From NCBI GenBank assembly GCA_025929535.1, contig JAICLZ010000041.1, positions 1 through 37,938 of the forward strand: a stretch of 37,938 nt of DNA. Direction: 5' to 3'. A program made the translations under genes and the position numbers. The notes below the pieces were generated by a model. It saw nothing but the letters and a program-made list of their open reading frames with translations, was not told the origin of the DNA and searched no databases. This stretch comes from Gemmatimonadaceae bacterium (GTDB taxonomy: Bacteria > Gemmatimonadota > Gemmatimonadetes > Gemmatimonadales > Gemmatimonadaceae). Shown piece by piece: positions 1 through 7,430 of this stretch (the stretch's first letter is position 1; the number at the start of each line of letters is the position of its first letter).

Positions 1-29
1 ATTCATGTTGGACATCGCACAAACATAGA

Positions 30-49
30 TGACACACGCGGTTGTGTCA
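30..49. promoter_or_regulatory. Perfect 7-bp dyad upstream of the PBP gene
   Basis: TGACACA (30-36) and TGTGTCA (43-49) form an exact inverted repeat with a 6-bp spacer, 51 bp ahead of the likely ATG of the penicillin-binding protein. The size and spacing suit a dimeric regulator, but no cognate protein is visible and chance occurrence is possible. Confidence 0.25.
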
Positions 50-100
50 CCACGGCCGCGTTGCCGCACCCTCTCTCCGACGTTAGCATTTCACTCTTCT

Positions 101-2371
101 ATGGCTGACTTTCCGCTCGGCAGGCGCTTCTGGCGTGAGCGACCACGGCTCACGCGCGCACTTCTCCTCTCCGGCCTCTTCGCCTTCGCATTCGCCATCG
201 GACTCGCGTGGTCCGCATGGAGTCTCGTGTGCCGCGAAGGCGCCTGCCCCGACCCGAGGCAGCTCGATGCGTTCCAGCCGCGCCAGACGAGCAAGCTCTA
301 CGCGGCCGACGGGCGCTTCATCGCCGAGCTCGGGCTCGAGCGCCGCACGCTGATCAAGCTCGGCGACATTCCGAAGTCCGTGCAGGAAGCGTTCATCATC
401 ACCGAGGACAAACGCTTCTACGATCACGCGGGCATCGACTGGACACGCGTGTTCGGCGCCCTCGCTGCCGACGTCGTGCACCGGAATTTCGCGCAGGGTT
501 TCTCGACGCTCACGATGCAGCTCGCGCGCAACATCTTCACCGAGCAGATCTCCCGCGAAAAGACGCTCACGCGCAAGCTCAAGGAAGCGAAGGTCGCGCG
601 CGAGATCGAGCAGCACTATCCGAAGGAGAAAATCCTCGAGCTCTACCTCAACCAGATTTATCTCGGCAACGGCGCCTACGGCGTGGAGACCGCGGCGCAG
701 CACTACTTCGGGAAGTCCGTGCGCGATCTCAATCTCGCCGAGGCGGCAACGCTGGCCGCGCTGCCCAAGGGGCCCGAGCGCTACAATCCGCGCAGATATC
801 CCGATCGCGCCATCCAGCGCCGCAACACCGTCATCGGGCTGATGCGCAACGAGGGCGTCATCAGCGAGGCCGACGCGCGGCTCGCGCAGGCCTATCCGCT
901 GCAGCTCGCGCGTAAGGCGGAGTCGGGAGAGCTCGCGCCGTACTTCGTCGAGTTCGTGCGGCGGCAGCTCGAGCAGCAGTTCGGCGACAAGATCTACACG
1001 GACGGCCTCAAGGTCTACACCACGCTCGACATCGAGATGCAGCAGGCGGCGGAGCGCAACCTCGAGCGACAGATCAAGGCGATCGAGAGTGGCAAGTACG
1101 GTGCGTTCAGGCACACCACGATGGAGCAGTACGAAGCGCGCAACGCGAATGGCGACAACGAAGGGAACACGATCCCGAACTCGCCCTATCTGCAGGGTGC
1201 CGTGATCTCGATGGATCCGCGCAACGGCGCGATCCGCGCATTGGTCGGCGGCCGCGACTTCGACGATTCGAAGTTCGACCGCGCGACCCAGGCCCTCAGG
1301 CAGCCGGGGTCGACGTTCAAGCCCATTGTTTACGCGGACGCCATCCACAACGGCCGCTCGGCCTCCTACATCCTGAACGACTCCGCGCTCACGGTTCCGC
1401 AGATCAACGGACAGGAGTGGACCCCGCAGAACTACGACCTCAAGTACATGGGCGACATCCCGCTGCGTGAGGCGCTCTACCTCTCGCGCAATCTCGCGAC
1501 GATCCGGCTCGGGATGGAGCTCGGCGAGCAGAGCGTGATCGACGAGGCGCGAAAGTTCGGGATCACCACGCCCATTCCACCGTATCCGTCCATCCACATC
1601 GGATCCGCGGACGTATATCCGATCGAGATGGTCGCCGCGTACTCCGCCTTCGCAACGCTCGGTGTGCGCGCCGTGCCCACGGCCGTGCTCAAGGTGGAGA
1701 ATGCGAGGGGTGAGACGATCTGGGAATCGAACCCCGCGCGCTTCGAGACGATGAGCCGCGAAGAAGCGTGGCTGATGGTCGACATGATGAAGGACGTCGT
1801 GCGACGCGGAAGCGCGGCCAGCGTGTGGGCATCCGGCTTCCACATTCCCGCGGGTGGAAAGACGGGAACGACGAACGACGGCACCGACGTCTGGTTCATC
1901 GGCTACACGCCCGACCTCGTGACCGGAATCTGGATGGGCTTCGACCGTCCCCAGAAGATCCAGTCGAATGCGCAGGGCGGACGGCTCGCCGCGCCGGCGT
2001 GGACGTCGTACATGTCGGAGATCTACCAGCGCCGCCCGTCGCCGCCGGACTGGCCGCGTCCCGACGGGCTCGTGGTCCGCGAGATCGATCGCGTCACCGG
2101 GCTGCTCCGCAGCCCATTCTGTCCGGACTCGGATGTCGTGACCGAGTTCTACATCGAGGGCACCGAACCGGTGCAACAGTGCGCAGGGCAGTTCGGCGCT
2201 TCGGCGGATTCCGCGCGTCCGGCGCCCGGAGCGCAGCCAGCGCCGTTCGGCGGCCAGCCCGCGGACGTGAACACGGTGCGCCCGCACGCGGCACCGGTGC
2301 CCGCGCCATCCACACCCAAACCCGATACGGCGCGCACGCACTTCGACCCGTTCCATCCAGCCAAACCGTGA
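101..2371 (+). CDS. Class A penicillin-binding protein (PBP1A type), bifunctional peptidoglycan glycosyltransferase/transpeptidase
   Basis: It polymerises lipid II and cross-links peptidoglycan at the outer face of the inner membrane. A single N-terminal membrane helix (about residues 18-42) is followed by a GT51 domain with the catalytic EDKRFY motif (E102) and the QLARN and EKILELYLNQIYLGNGAYG signatures. The transpeptidase domain carries RQPGSTFKP (nucleophile S404), SRN and GKTGTT (K587). No OB/ODA insert is evident between the two domains. The C-terminus is Pro/Ala-rich and low in complexity. ATG at 101 is preferred because it places the basic stretch and membrane helix at the N-terminus; an in-frame ATG at 29 would add 24 residues and overlap the dyad at 30-49. 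The stop overlaps the GTG of the PHP gene, so the two are probably translationally coupled. Confidence 0.95.
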   Translation: MADFPLGRRFWRERPRLTRALLLSGLFAFAFAIGLAWSAWSLVCREGACPDPRQLDAFQPRQTSKLYAADGRFIAELGLERRTLIKLGDIPKSVQEAFIITEDKRFYDHAGIDWTRVFGALAADVVHRNFAQGFSTLTMQLARNIFTEQISREKTLTRKLKEAKVAREIEQHYPKEKILELYLNQIYLGNGAYGVETAAQHYFGKSVRDLNLAEAATLAALPKGPERYNPRRYPDRAIQRRNTVIGLMRNEGVISEADARLAQAYPLQLARKAESGELAPYFVEFVRRQLEQQFGDKIYTDGLKVYTTLDIEMQQAAERNLERQIKAIESGKYGAFRHTTMEQYEARNANGDNEGNTIPNSPYLQGAVISMDPRNGAIRALVGGRDFDDSKFDRATQALRQPGSTFKPIVYADAIHNGRSASYILNDSALTVPQINGQEWTPQNYDLKYMGDIPLREALYLSRNLATIRLGMELGEQSVIDEARKFGITTPIPPYPSIHIGSADVYPIEMVAAYSAFATLGVRAVPTAVLKVENARGETIWESNPARFETMSREEAWLMVDMMKDVVRRGSAASVWASGFHIPAGGKTGTTNDGTDVWFIGYTPDLVTGIWMGFDRPQKIQSNAQGGRLAAPAWTSYMSEIYQRRPSPPDWPRPDGLVVREIDRVTGLLRSPFCPDSDVVTEFYIEGTEPVQQCAGQFGASADSARPAPGAQPAPFGGQPADVNTVRPHAAPVPAPSTPKPDTARTHFDPFHPAKP

Positions 2372-3126
2372 CCGGCTGGACCCCGATCGACTGTCACGCG
2401 CACACCACGATGTCGGATGGCGCGCTCTCGATCGAGGAGCTGATCGACACGGTCCGCGCGCGCGGCGTGCGCCCGAGCATCGCCGATCACCTGTCCACGG
2501 ATGTCTCACAGGCGGTGAAATCGATCGAGGGCGTGCGCGAGTATCTCGATGCGCTCGAGCCGTACGATGTTGCGCGCGGTGGTGAGTTCTGCTGGCACGA
2601 CCCGCTCTGGCGCGAGCTGCCAAGCGATCTCTCCGCGCGCTTCACGCACAAGCTCGGCTCGCTCCACGCCGTGCACATCCCGGGCGCGAGCCGCCCGCTC
2701 TCGATGTGGCATCGCGAGCTGCCCAGCGAGCTCACGGCCGCCGCGTACATGTCGCTCCATTTGGACGAGCTCGAGCGCTTCGCGGCGGAGATGCCGGTGG
2801 ACATCCTCTCGCACCCGACGCTTCTCCCGCTTCCCATTCGTGAGCTTCCCGAGGACGAGCTGTGGACCGATGCGCTGGAGGAACGGCTCGTCGACGCGCT
2901 CTTTCACGCGGAGATCGCGTTCGAGATCTCGAACCGCTACCGCCCGCACGAGCGCCTCGTGAAGCGCGCGCACGATCGCGGCGTGCGCCTCTCGCTCGGC
3001 TCGGACGGGCACACGCGCGCGCAGGTCGGCGATCTCGCATTTCCGCTCGAGATGGCGATGCGCGTGGGCGCGGAGACGCACTCACTCTTCGATCCCTACG
3101 TGCACGGGACGCGCGCCGCGCGGTGA
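2368..3126 (+). CDS. PHP-domain metal-dependent phosphoesterase
   Basis: A 252-residue protein of the PHP family, which hydrolyses phosphoesters with a cluster of divalent metals. Metal-binding motifs seen are DCHAHTTMSDG near the start (H10, H12), IADHLS at about residue 35, DILSHPTLLP in the middle and LGSDGHT near the end, matching the order in histidinol-phosphatase-like PHP enzymes. The substrate cannot be told from sequence; histidinol phosphate, a nucleoside 3',5'-bisphosphate or an oligonucleotide are options. GTG at 2368 is chosen because it forms a GTGA overlap with the PBP stop and directly precedes the conserved first motif. The stop in turn overlaps the GTG of the next gene. Confidence 0.85.
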   Translation: MTGWTPIDCHAHTTMSDGALSIEELIDTVRARGVRPSIADHLSTDVSQAVKSIEGVREYLDALEPYDVARGGEFCWHDPLWRELPSDLSARFTHKLGSLHAVHIPGASRPLSMWHRELPSELTAAAYMSLHLDELERFAAEMPVDILSHPTLLPLPIRELPEDELWTDALEERLVDALFHAEIAFEISNRYRPHERLVKRAHDRGVRLSLGSDGHTRAQVGDLAFPLEMAMRVGAETHSLFDPYVHGTRAAR

Positions 3127-4463
3127 TCCGCTACCACGCTCGCTGGGTGCTCCCGATCTCGTCGCCGCCCATCCGCGACGGCACGGTGGTCGAGCTCGGC
3201 GGGCGCATCGTCTACGTCGGCCCGCGCGACGACGCGCCCGGCGGCACCGATCGCGACCTGGGCGACTGCGCGCTCCTGCCGGGCCTCATCAACGCGCACA
3301 CGCATCTCGAGCTCACGGTTTTCCGCGGACTGCTCGAGGACCTGTCGTTTCGCGAGTGGATCGCGCGGCTGCAGGGTGCCAAGGTCGCCGTGATGACGCC
3401 CGAGCGATTTCTCGATTCCGCGCGATGGGGAATCGCCGAGGGCGTGCGCGCGGGGATCACGAGCTTCGCGGATACGTGCGATTCCGGCGTGGTGCTCGAG
3501 GCGATGCGCGAGCGCGGCGTGCGCGGCATCATGTACCAGGAAGTGTTCTCTCCTTCCGCGGATCCCGCAGCGGTGCGGGACGCCGCAGCACGTCTGGCAG
3601 AAAAGCTCGCGCACCACGATGCGCTGGAGACCGAGCTCCAGGAGGTGGGCGTCTCGCCGCACGCACCATACACCGTCTCCGATCCGCTCTTCGCGCTGGT
3701 CGCGCGCTGCGGGCGCCGCATTGCGGTGCACATCGCAGAGAGCGATGCCGAGCAGCGCTTCGTTTGCGATGGCGAAGGCCCGTTCGCGGATGCCCTGCGC
3801 GCGCGCGACATCCCCGTGGCGCCGCGCGCGTCCTCTCCGATCGCGTTGCTGGCGAAGCTCGGCGTGCTCGATGCGCATCCGCTTCTCATCCACTGCGTGC
3901 GCGTGAGTGACTCCGACATCGCCGCGATCGCCGCCAGCGGAAGCACGGTCGCGCATTGCCCCATCTCCAATGCGAAGCTCGGCCACGGCATTGCTCCCGT
4001 GCTCGAGATGCTCGGCGCCGGCATCGCCGTGGGACTCGGCTCCGACTCGATGGCGGCGAACAACCGCATGCATCTGCTCGAGGAGTCGCGCGCGGCGGTG
4101 CTCGCGCAGCGAATTCGGGAGGAGCGCGTCGATGCGCTCGCGGCGTCGCGCGCGCTCGAGCTCGCGACCTTGGGCGGCGCGCGTGCGCTCGGACTCGCGG
4201 ACCGCGTGGGCTCGCTCGAGATCGGGAAGGAGGCGGATCTCGCCGCCTTCGATCTCACTTCACTCGCGGGCACCGCGGATGCGGACCCTGCCGCGGCTCT
4301 CGTATTCGCGCTCGGCGCCGAGCCGGCGAAGTTCGTCGCTGTCGCGGGAACGGTGAAGGTCTGGAACTGGGAGCTTCTCAATGAGGATCCCGAGCTGGAG
4401 GGTCGCGTGCGGGAGACCTCCGCTGCGCTCAGGAGCTGGATTTCAGCGAACCCGAGTCACTGA
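3123..4463 (+). CDS. Amidohydrolase of the SsnA/TRZ/ATZ type, possibly aminodeoxyfutalosine deaminase
   Basis: A 446-residue metal-dependent hydrolase of the amidohydrolase superfamily, probably a cytoplasmic deaminase. Visible ligands lie in NAHTHLE (about residue 58), SPHAPYTVSD, VHIAESDAEQ, LIHCVRVSD and GLGSDSMAANN, the usual order of a mononuclear Zn/Fe TIM barrel, flanked by small N- and C-terminal beta pieces (VELGGRIVYVG; LEIGKEADLAAFDL). The family includes chlorohydrolases, guanine/S-adenosylhomocysteine deaminases and the MqnX step of futalosine-dependent menaquinone synthesis. The last is plausible for this kind of bacterium, but no mqn gene is nearby. GTG at 3123 makes a GTGA overlap with the PHP stop, so the start is well supported. 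Confidence 0.85.
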   Translation: MIRYHARWVLPISSPPIRDGTVVELGGRIVYVGPRDDAPGGTDRDLGDCALLPGLINAHTHLELTVFRGLLEDLSFREWIARLQGAKVAVMTPERFLDSARWGIAEGVRAGITSFADTCDSGVVLEAMRERGVRGIMYQEVFSPSADPAAVRDAAARLAEKLAHHDALETELQEVGVSPHAPYTVSDPLFALVARCGRRIAVHIAESDAEQRFVCDGEGPFADALRARDIPVAPRASSPIALLAKLGVLDAHPLLIHCVRVSDSDIAAIAASGSTVAHCPISNAKLGHGIAPVLEMLGAGIAVGLGSDSMAANNRMHLLEESRAAVLAQRIREERVDALAASRALELATLGGARALGLADRVGSLEIGKEADLAAFDLTSLAGTADADPAAALVFALGAEPAKFVAVAGTVKVWNWELLNEDPELEGRVRETSAALRSWISANPSH

Positions 4464-4614
4464 CGCGCAAAAAATCGCGTGCGCGACGCGGGAGCGACAG
4501 CCGAGTGACGATCAGGCGACAGTGGGCTCCGATAATTGCTCCCTCGCGGCCAACACTTTCGTTCTTTGGCGCCGCGTTCCTTTTCGCCCTGAGCTGGGCA
4601 GGAGCACTCGCCCC

Positions 4615-5043
4615 ATGTTCACTTCGCATCGCACCGCCGCGACGATCGTCATCGCGGTCCTTCTGGCCACCACGACCGTCTGCTCGAAATCGGCATCACA
4701 GGCATCGAGCGCCTCTGCCAAGTCATCGAGCAAGTCGAAGATCGACACAAACCTCACCGACTTGCCCACCTATCCGAATCTGACGTCCGGCATGATGATG
4801 GGGCATCCTCCCACCCAGGGCGGCTTGTACGACGCACACACGAACGATTCGTTCGAGCAGGTTCTCGCATGGTATCGCGCCAAGCTTCCTGGAGCGCGCG
4901 AGCAGAAATCGATCGTGGACGGCGTGAACGGACAGAAGGGCATCGAGCTGCATCTGGCCAAGTGGAACGAGCAGGTCGTGATCACCTCGCGTCCCGGCAC
5001 CCAGGGAACAGCGTTCGCGCTCGGTCAGGACGCCCATCATTAG
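4615..5043 (+). CDS. Small secreted protein of unknown function
   Basis: 142 residues from ATG 4615. The N-terminus has a short basic stretch and a hydrophobic core (TIVIAVLLATTTVC) typical of a signal peptide. The Cys at residue 23 is a possible lipidation site, but Val just before it does not fit a normal lipobox. A Ser/Lys-rich linker follows, then a compact domain containing YPNLTSGMMM, SFEQVLAWYRAKLPGA and KGIELHLAKWNEQVVIT. The latter resembles small periplasmic domains built around an amphipathic helix and a beta strand. No family was recognised. It follows the amidohydrolase by 150 bp and is separated from ilvE by a GC-rich hairpin. Confidence 0.7.
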   Translation: MFTSHRTAATIVIAVLLATTTVCSKSASQASSASAKSSSKSKIDTNLTDLPTYPNLTSGMMMGHPPTQGGLYDAHTNDSFEQVLAWYRAKLPGAREQKSIVDGVNGQKGIELHLAKWNEQVVITSRPGTQGTAFALGQDAHH

Positions 5044-5061
5044 GCGCAGCACGCGCTGCGC
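5044..5061 (+). terminator. GC-rich hairpin after the secreted-protein gene
   Basis: GCGCAGC (5044-5050), loop ACGC, GCTGCGC (5055-5061) form a 7-bp perfect stem starting directly after the stop codon. There is no T-run, so it may be a weak terminator or a stabilising 3' hairpin. Confidence 0.35.
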
Positions 5062-5133
5062 GCTCTGGCGCGGGTTCTGTCCCTCCCGTTATTTTGCGTC
5101 ACACACCTCAGTGTACGACGCTCCAGGGAAGCC

Positions 5134-6084
5134 ATGGCAGAACCCACGACCGGGCGCACGACAAGAATTTGGCGCGACGGCCAGTTCGTCGCATGGGACG
5201 ACGCGACCATCCACGTGATGAGTCACGCCGTCCATTATGCGTCGAGCGTGTTCGAGGGCATTCGCTGCTACGAGACGCCGAGCGGGCCGGCTGTTTTTCG
5301 TGTGGCAGATCACATGCGACGGCTCCAGGACTCGTGTCGCATCTACCGCATGCCGCTCAAGCACGACCTGGAGACGCTGATGCAGGCGGCCAGCGACACC
5401 GTGGCTGCCAACGAGCTGCGTCACTGCTACCTGCGTCCGATCGTCGTTCGTACGGGAGAGCAGATGGGTGTGTACGCCGCTGATGTACCGGTCGAGACGT
5501 TCATCATCGCCTGGAATTGGGGGCGTTACCTGGGCGAGGACGCGCTCAAGCTCGGCGTCGACGTGTGCGTCTCGAGTTGGCGGCGTGCGGCACCGGATAC
5601 GCTTCCGGGGCTCGCCAAGGCCAGCGGCAACTACCTGAGCTCTCAGCTCACGAAGATGGAAGCGAGGCTCGACCGGTACACGGAAGGGATCATGCTCGAC
5701 GTTGCCGGGCACGTGTCGGAAGGCAGTGGCGAGAACCTCTTCGTCGTCAGGGACGGGGTGATCTACACCGCCACACTCGGCGCCAGCATTCTGAGCGGGA
5801 TCACGCGCGATTCGGTGATGGTCATCGCGCGCGATCTGGGGTATGAAGTGCGCGAGGGGACGATCCCGCGCGAGATGCTGTACATCGCCGACGAGGTGTT
5901 CTTCTCGGGTACCGCCGCCGAGATCACGCCCATTCGGTCGGTGGATCGCATCCAGGTCGGGGAAGGGAAGCCGGGCCCGGTCACGCGCGCGATTCAGGAG
6001 CACTACCTGGGCATCTGCAGCGGAGAGCTGGAAGACCGCTTCGGATGGCTCACTATGGTGAACGATACAGTGTCGATAGCATGA
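5134..6084 (+). CDS. ilvE: Branched-chain amino acid aminotransferase
   Basis: 316 residues, the normal length for class IV PLP aminotransferases. It transfers amino groups between Val/Leu/Ile and 2-oxoglutarate as the last step of their synthesis in the cytosol. Diagnostic stretches are HAVHYASSVFEGIRCY, YLRPIVVRTGEQMG, LAKASGNYLSSQLTK with the PLP-binding K162, DVAGHVSEGSGENLFVV and VFFSGTAAEITPI. The opening IWRDGQFVAWDDATIHVMSH is typical of the IlvE clade rather than of D-amino acid transaminase or aminodeoxychorismate lyase. It appears to be transcribed alone: a hairpin precedes it and a strong terminator begins 8 bp after its stop. Confidence 0.95.
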   Translation: MAEPTTGRTTRIWRDGQFVAWDDATIHVMSHAVHYASSVFEGIRCYETPSGPAVFRVADHMRRLQDSCRIYRMPLKHDLETLMQAASDTVAANELRHCYLRPIVVRTGEQMGVYAADVPVETFIIAWNWGRYLGEDALKLGVDVCVSSWRRAAPDTLPGLAKASGNYLSSQLTKMEARLDRYTEGIMLDVAGHVSEGSGENLFVVRDGVIYTATLGASILSGITRDSVMVIARDLGYEVREGTIPREMLYIADEVFFSGTAAEITPIRSVDRIQVGEGKPGPVTRAIQEHYLGICSGELEDRFGWLTMVNDTVSIA

Positions 6085-6091
6085 GGGCATG

Positions 6092-6122
6092 CTCCCGCAC
6101 TGATTGATCAGGCGGGAGTTTT
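6092..6122 (+). terminator. Rho-independent terminator after ilvE
   Basis: CTCCCGC (6092-6098), a bulged A, CTGA, loop TTGA, TCAG and GCGGGAG (6112-6118) form an 11-bp stem followed by TTTT. It sits between ilvE and the HNH gene on the same strand. Confidence 0.85.
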
Positions 6123-6144
6123 CGTATCGGCCGCGGAGGGAATT

Positions 6145-6750
6145 GTGGTCGTTGGATGTCTGGCACTAAATGCGTCGTTCGAGCCGCTGACCATGGTTCC
6201 CATGCGTCGGGCGCTCCGCCTCGTGCTCGATGGCAAGGCGGAGATCGTGGAGAGCGACCCGGGGCGCCTCGTGCGCTCCGAGCGGCTGACGCTCCCGCGC
6301 CCCGCGGTCATTCGGCTCATGAAGTTCATCCACGTGCCGCGCCGCTTCCGCCGGCAGGTGACCAACACCTTCCTCTTCGCGCGCGATCGCTATCGCTGCC
6401 AGTATTGCGGGCGCACGCAGGTAGAGCTCAAGCCCCGCGAGTCCCTCACGCGCGATCACCTCATTCCGATCTCGCGTGGCGGAACGAACGAGTGGACGAA
6501 CGTGGTCACCGCATGCTCGCCGTGCAACACGCGCAAGGGAAATCGCATGCCGGAGGAGATCGGCATGCACCCGATGACGCATCCCGTCGAGCCGCACTTC
6601 GTGCATCTGAGCTGGGCGGTGCGCCGCCTCACGCCTGCGCAGTCGAACTACATTCGGCTGTTCTACGGCGAGGAGACGCTCCATCAGCTCGAGCACATCG
6701 AGCGCGCGGGACATCGCCCGCTCGCACTCGGCATGCGCGAGCGCGAGTAG
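6145..6750 (+). CDS. HNH endonuclease family protein
   Basis: 201 residues. The core HNH (beta-beta-alpha metal) fold is visible at about residues 82-132: CQYCG (C85, C88), DHLIP with H105, N119 in EWTNVV, and CSPCNTRKGN (C124, C127), so the zinc-ribbon Cys pairs and the catalytic His/Asn are intact. The N-terminal 60 residues (LNASFEPLTMVPMRRALRLVLDGKAEIV) are typical of a widespread chromosomal HNH family of unknown role, not of homing or colicin nucleases. GTG at 6145 has GGAGGG a few bases upstream. It stands alone, downstream of the ilvE terminator and convergent with the DUF4390-like gene. Confidence 0.88.
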   Translation: MVVGCLALNASFEPLTMVPMRRALRLVLDGKAEIVESDPGRLVRSERLTLPRPAVIRLMKFIHVPRRFRRQVTNTFLFARDRYRCQYCGRTQVELKPRESLTRDHLIPISRGGTNEWTNVVTACSPCNTRKGNRMPEEIGMHPMTHPVEPHFVHLSWAVRRLTPAQSNYIRLFYGEETLHQLEHIERAGHRPLALGMRERE

Positions 6751-6775
6751 CGCCACACGAGCTTCGGCACGAGCG

Positions 6776-7429
6776 TCAGCGCGGCCGAAACACCTTCGAG
6801 CGGGCCTCGTAGTGCTTGTCCTGCCCGCCGAGGAGCTTCGTGATGAACGTCTTCGCTCCCTGACCCAGCGCGGTGCCCGGGCTCTTCTGTCCGCGCACCG
6901 CCGGCGCCACATCTCCCTTGAGCCAGCGCTCCACCTCGTCCAGATCGCTCACGGAGAGCATCTGCACGTCGAGCACGAGGTTGTAGTAGTACTTGTCGTG
7001 GCCCTCGGGAACGGCGAACGCGGGCTGCGTCGGATGGGAGAGCAGCTCCTCCACGGGATCGAGGCTGTCGAAGCTGCCCAGTGCCGTGACGCGGTCACCC
7101 TCGATGCGCGTCGCCGTGTAGCGGCGCTTGAGCGGATTGTAGCGCACGATCACGTCCCACTCGATCTGCCGCTTCAGATCGTCGAAGAATCCCGACGCGC
7201 CCCACAGCTCGAGCCGATAGTGCAGCCGCGCCGGAAATCCGCTGTGCAACATCTCGCGGATGTCCCGGTCCGAAAAGATGTGCATGCTCCGCACGAGCGG
7301 CGCGCCGCGCTGGCCGCCAACCGCGTTGGTGAGACTCACTTCCACGCGCGATGGTCCCTGCGCCGCCGCTCGCGAGAGCGGCATCACGGCGAGTGTGACG
7401 ACGAGGAGTGCGCGGAGAAGAGTTCGCAC
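6776..7429 (-). CDS. DUF4390-like secreted protein, last gene of the NtrY/NtrC-like operon
   Basis: 217 residues with a clean signal peptide (LLRALLVVTLAVMPLSRAAAQ). The body has ARLHYRLELWGASGFFDDL and WDVIVRYNPLKRRYTATRI, which resemble DUF4390 proteins, known as neighbours of NtrY-type kinase genes in other bacteria. The function is unknown; export to the periplasm is likely. GTG at 7429 begins one base after the stop codon of the barrel gene, so it belongs to the same minus-strand operon. The C-terminus (GQGAKTFITKLLGGQDKHYEARSKVF) is basic. The family assignment is from memory of its motif pattern and context and needs a profile search. Confidence 0.75.
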   Translation of the reverse strand: MRTLLRALLVVTLAVMPLSRAAAQGPSRVEVSLTNAVGGQRGAPLVRSMHIFSDRDIREMLHSGFPARLHYRLELWGASGFFDDLKRQIEWDVIVRYNPLKRRYTATRIEGDRVTALGSFDSLDPVEELLSHPTQPAFAVPEGHDKYYYNLVLDVQMLSVSDLDEVERWLKGDVAPAVRGQKSPGTALGQGAKTFITKLLGGQDKHYEARSKVFRPR

Positions 7430-7430
7430 G

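Noticed and set aside
83..2623. Long minus-strand open frame (846 codons) opposite the PBP gene
   Set aside because: Antisense shadow of a high-GC gene: Arg/His/Ala-rich, no domains, fully covered by a well-supported coding sequence.
6166..6182. Sigma54 promoter-like TGGCAC near the HNH start
   Set aside because: The distance between the GG and GC elements is 8 rather than 10 bases, and it lies inside the coding region.
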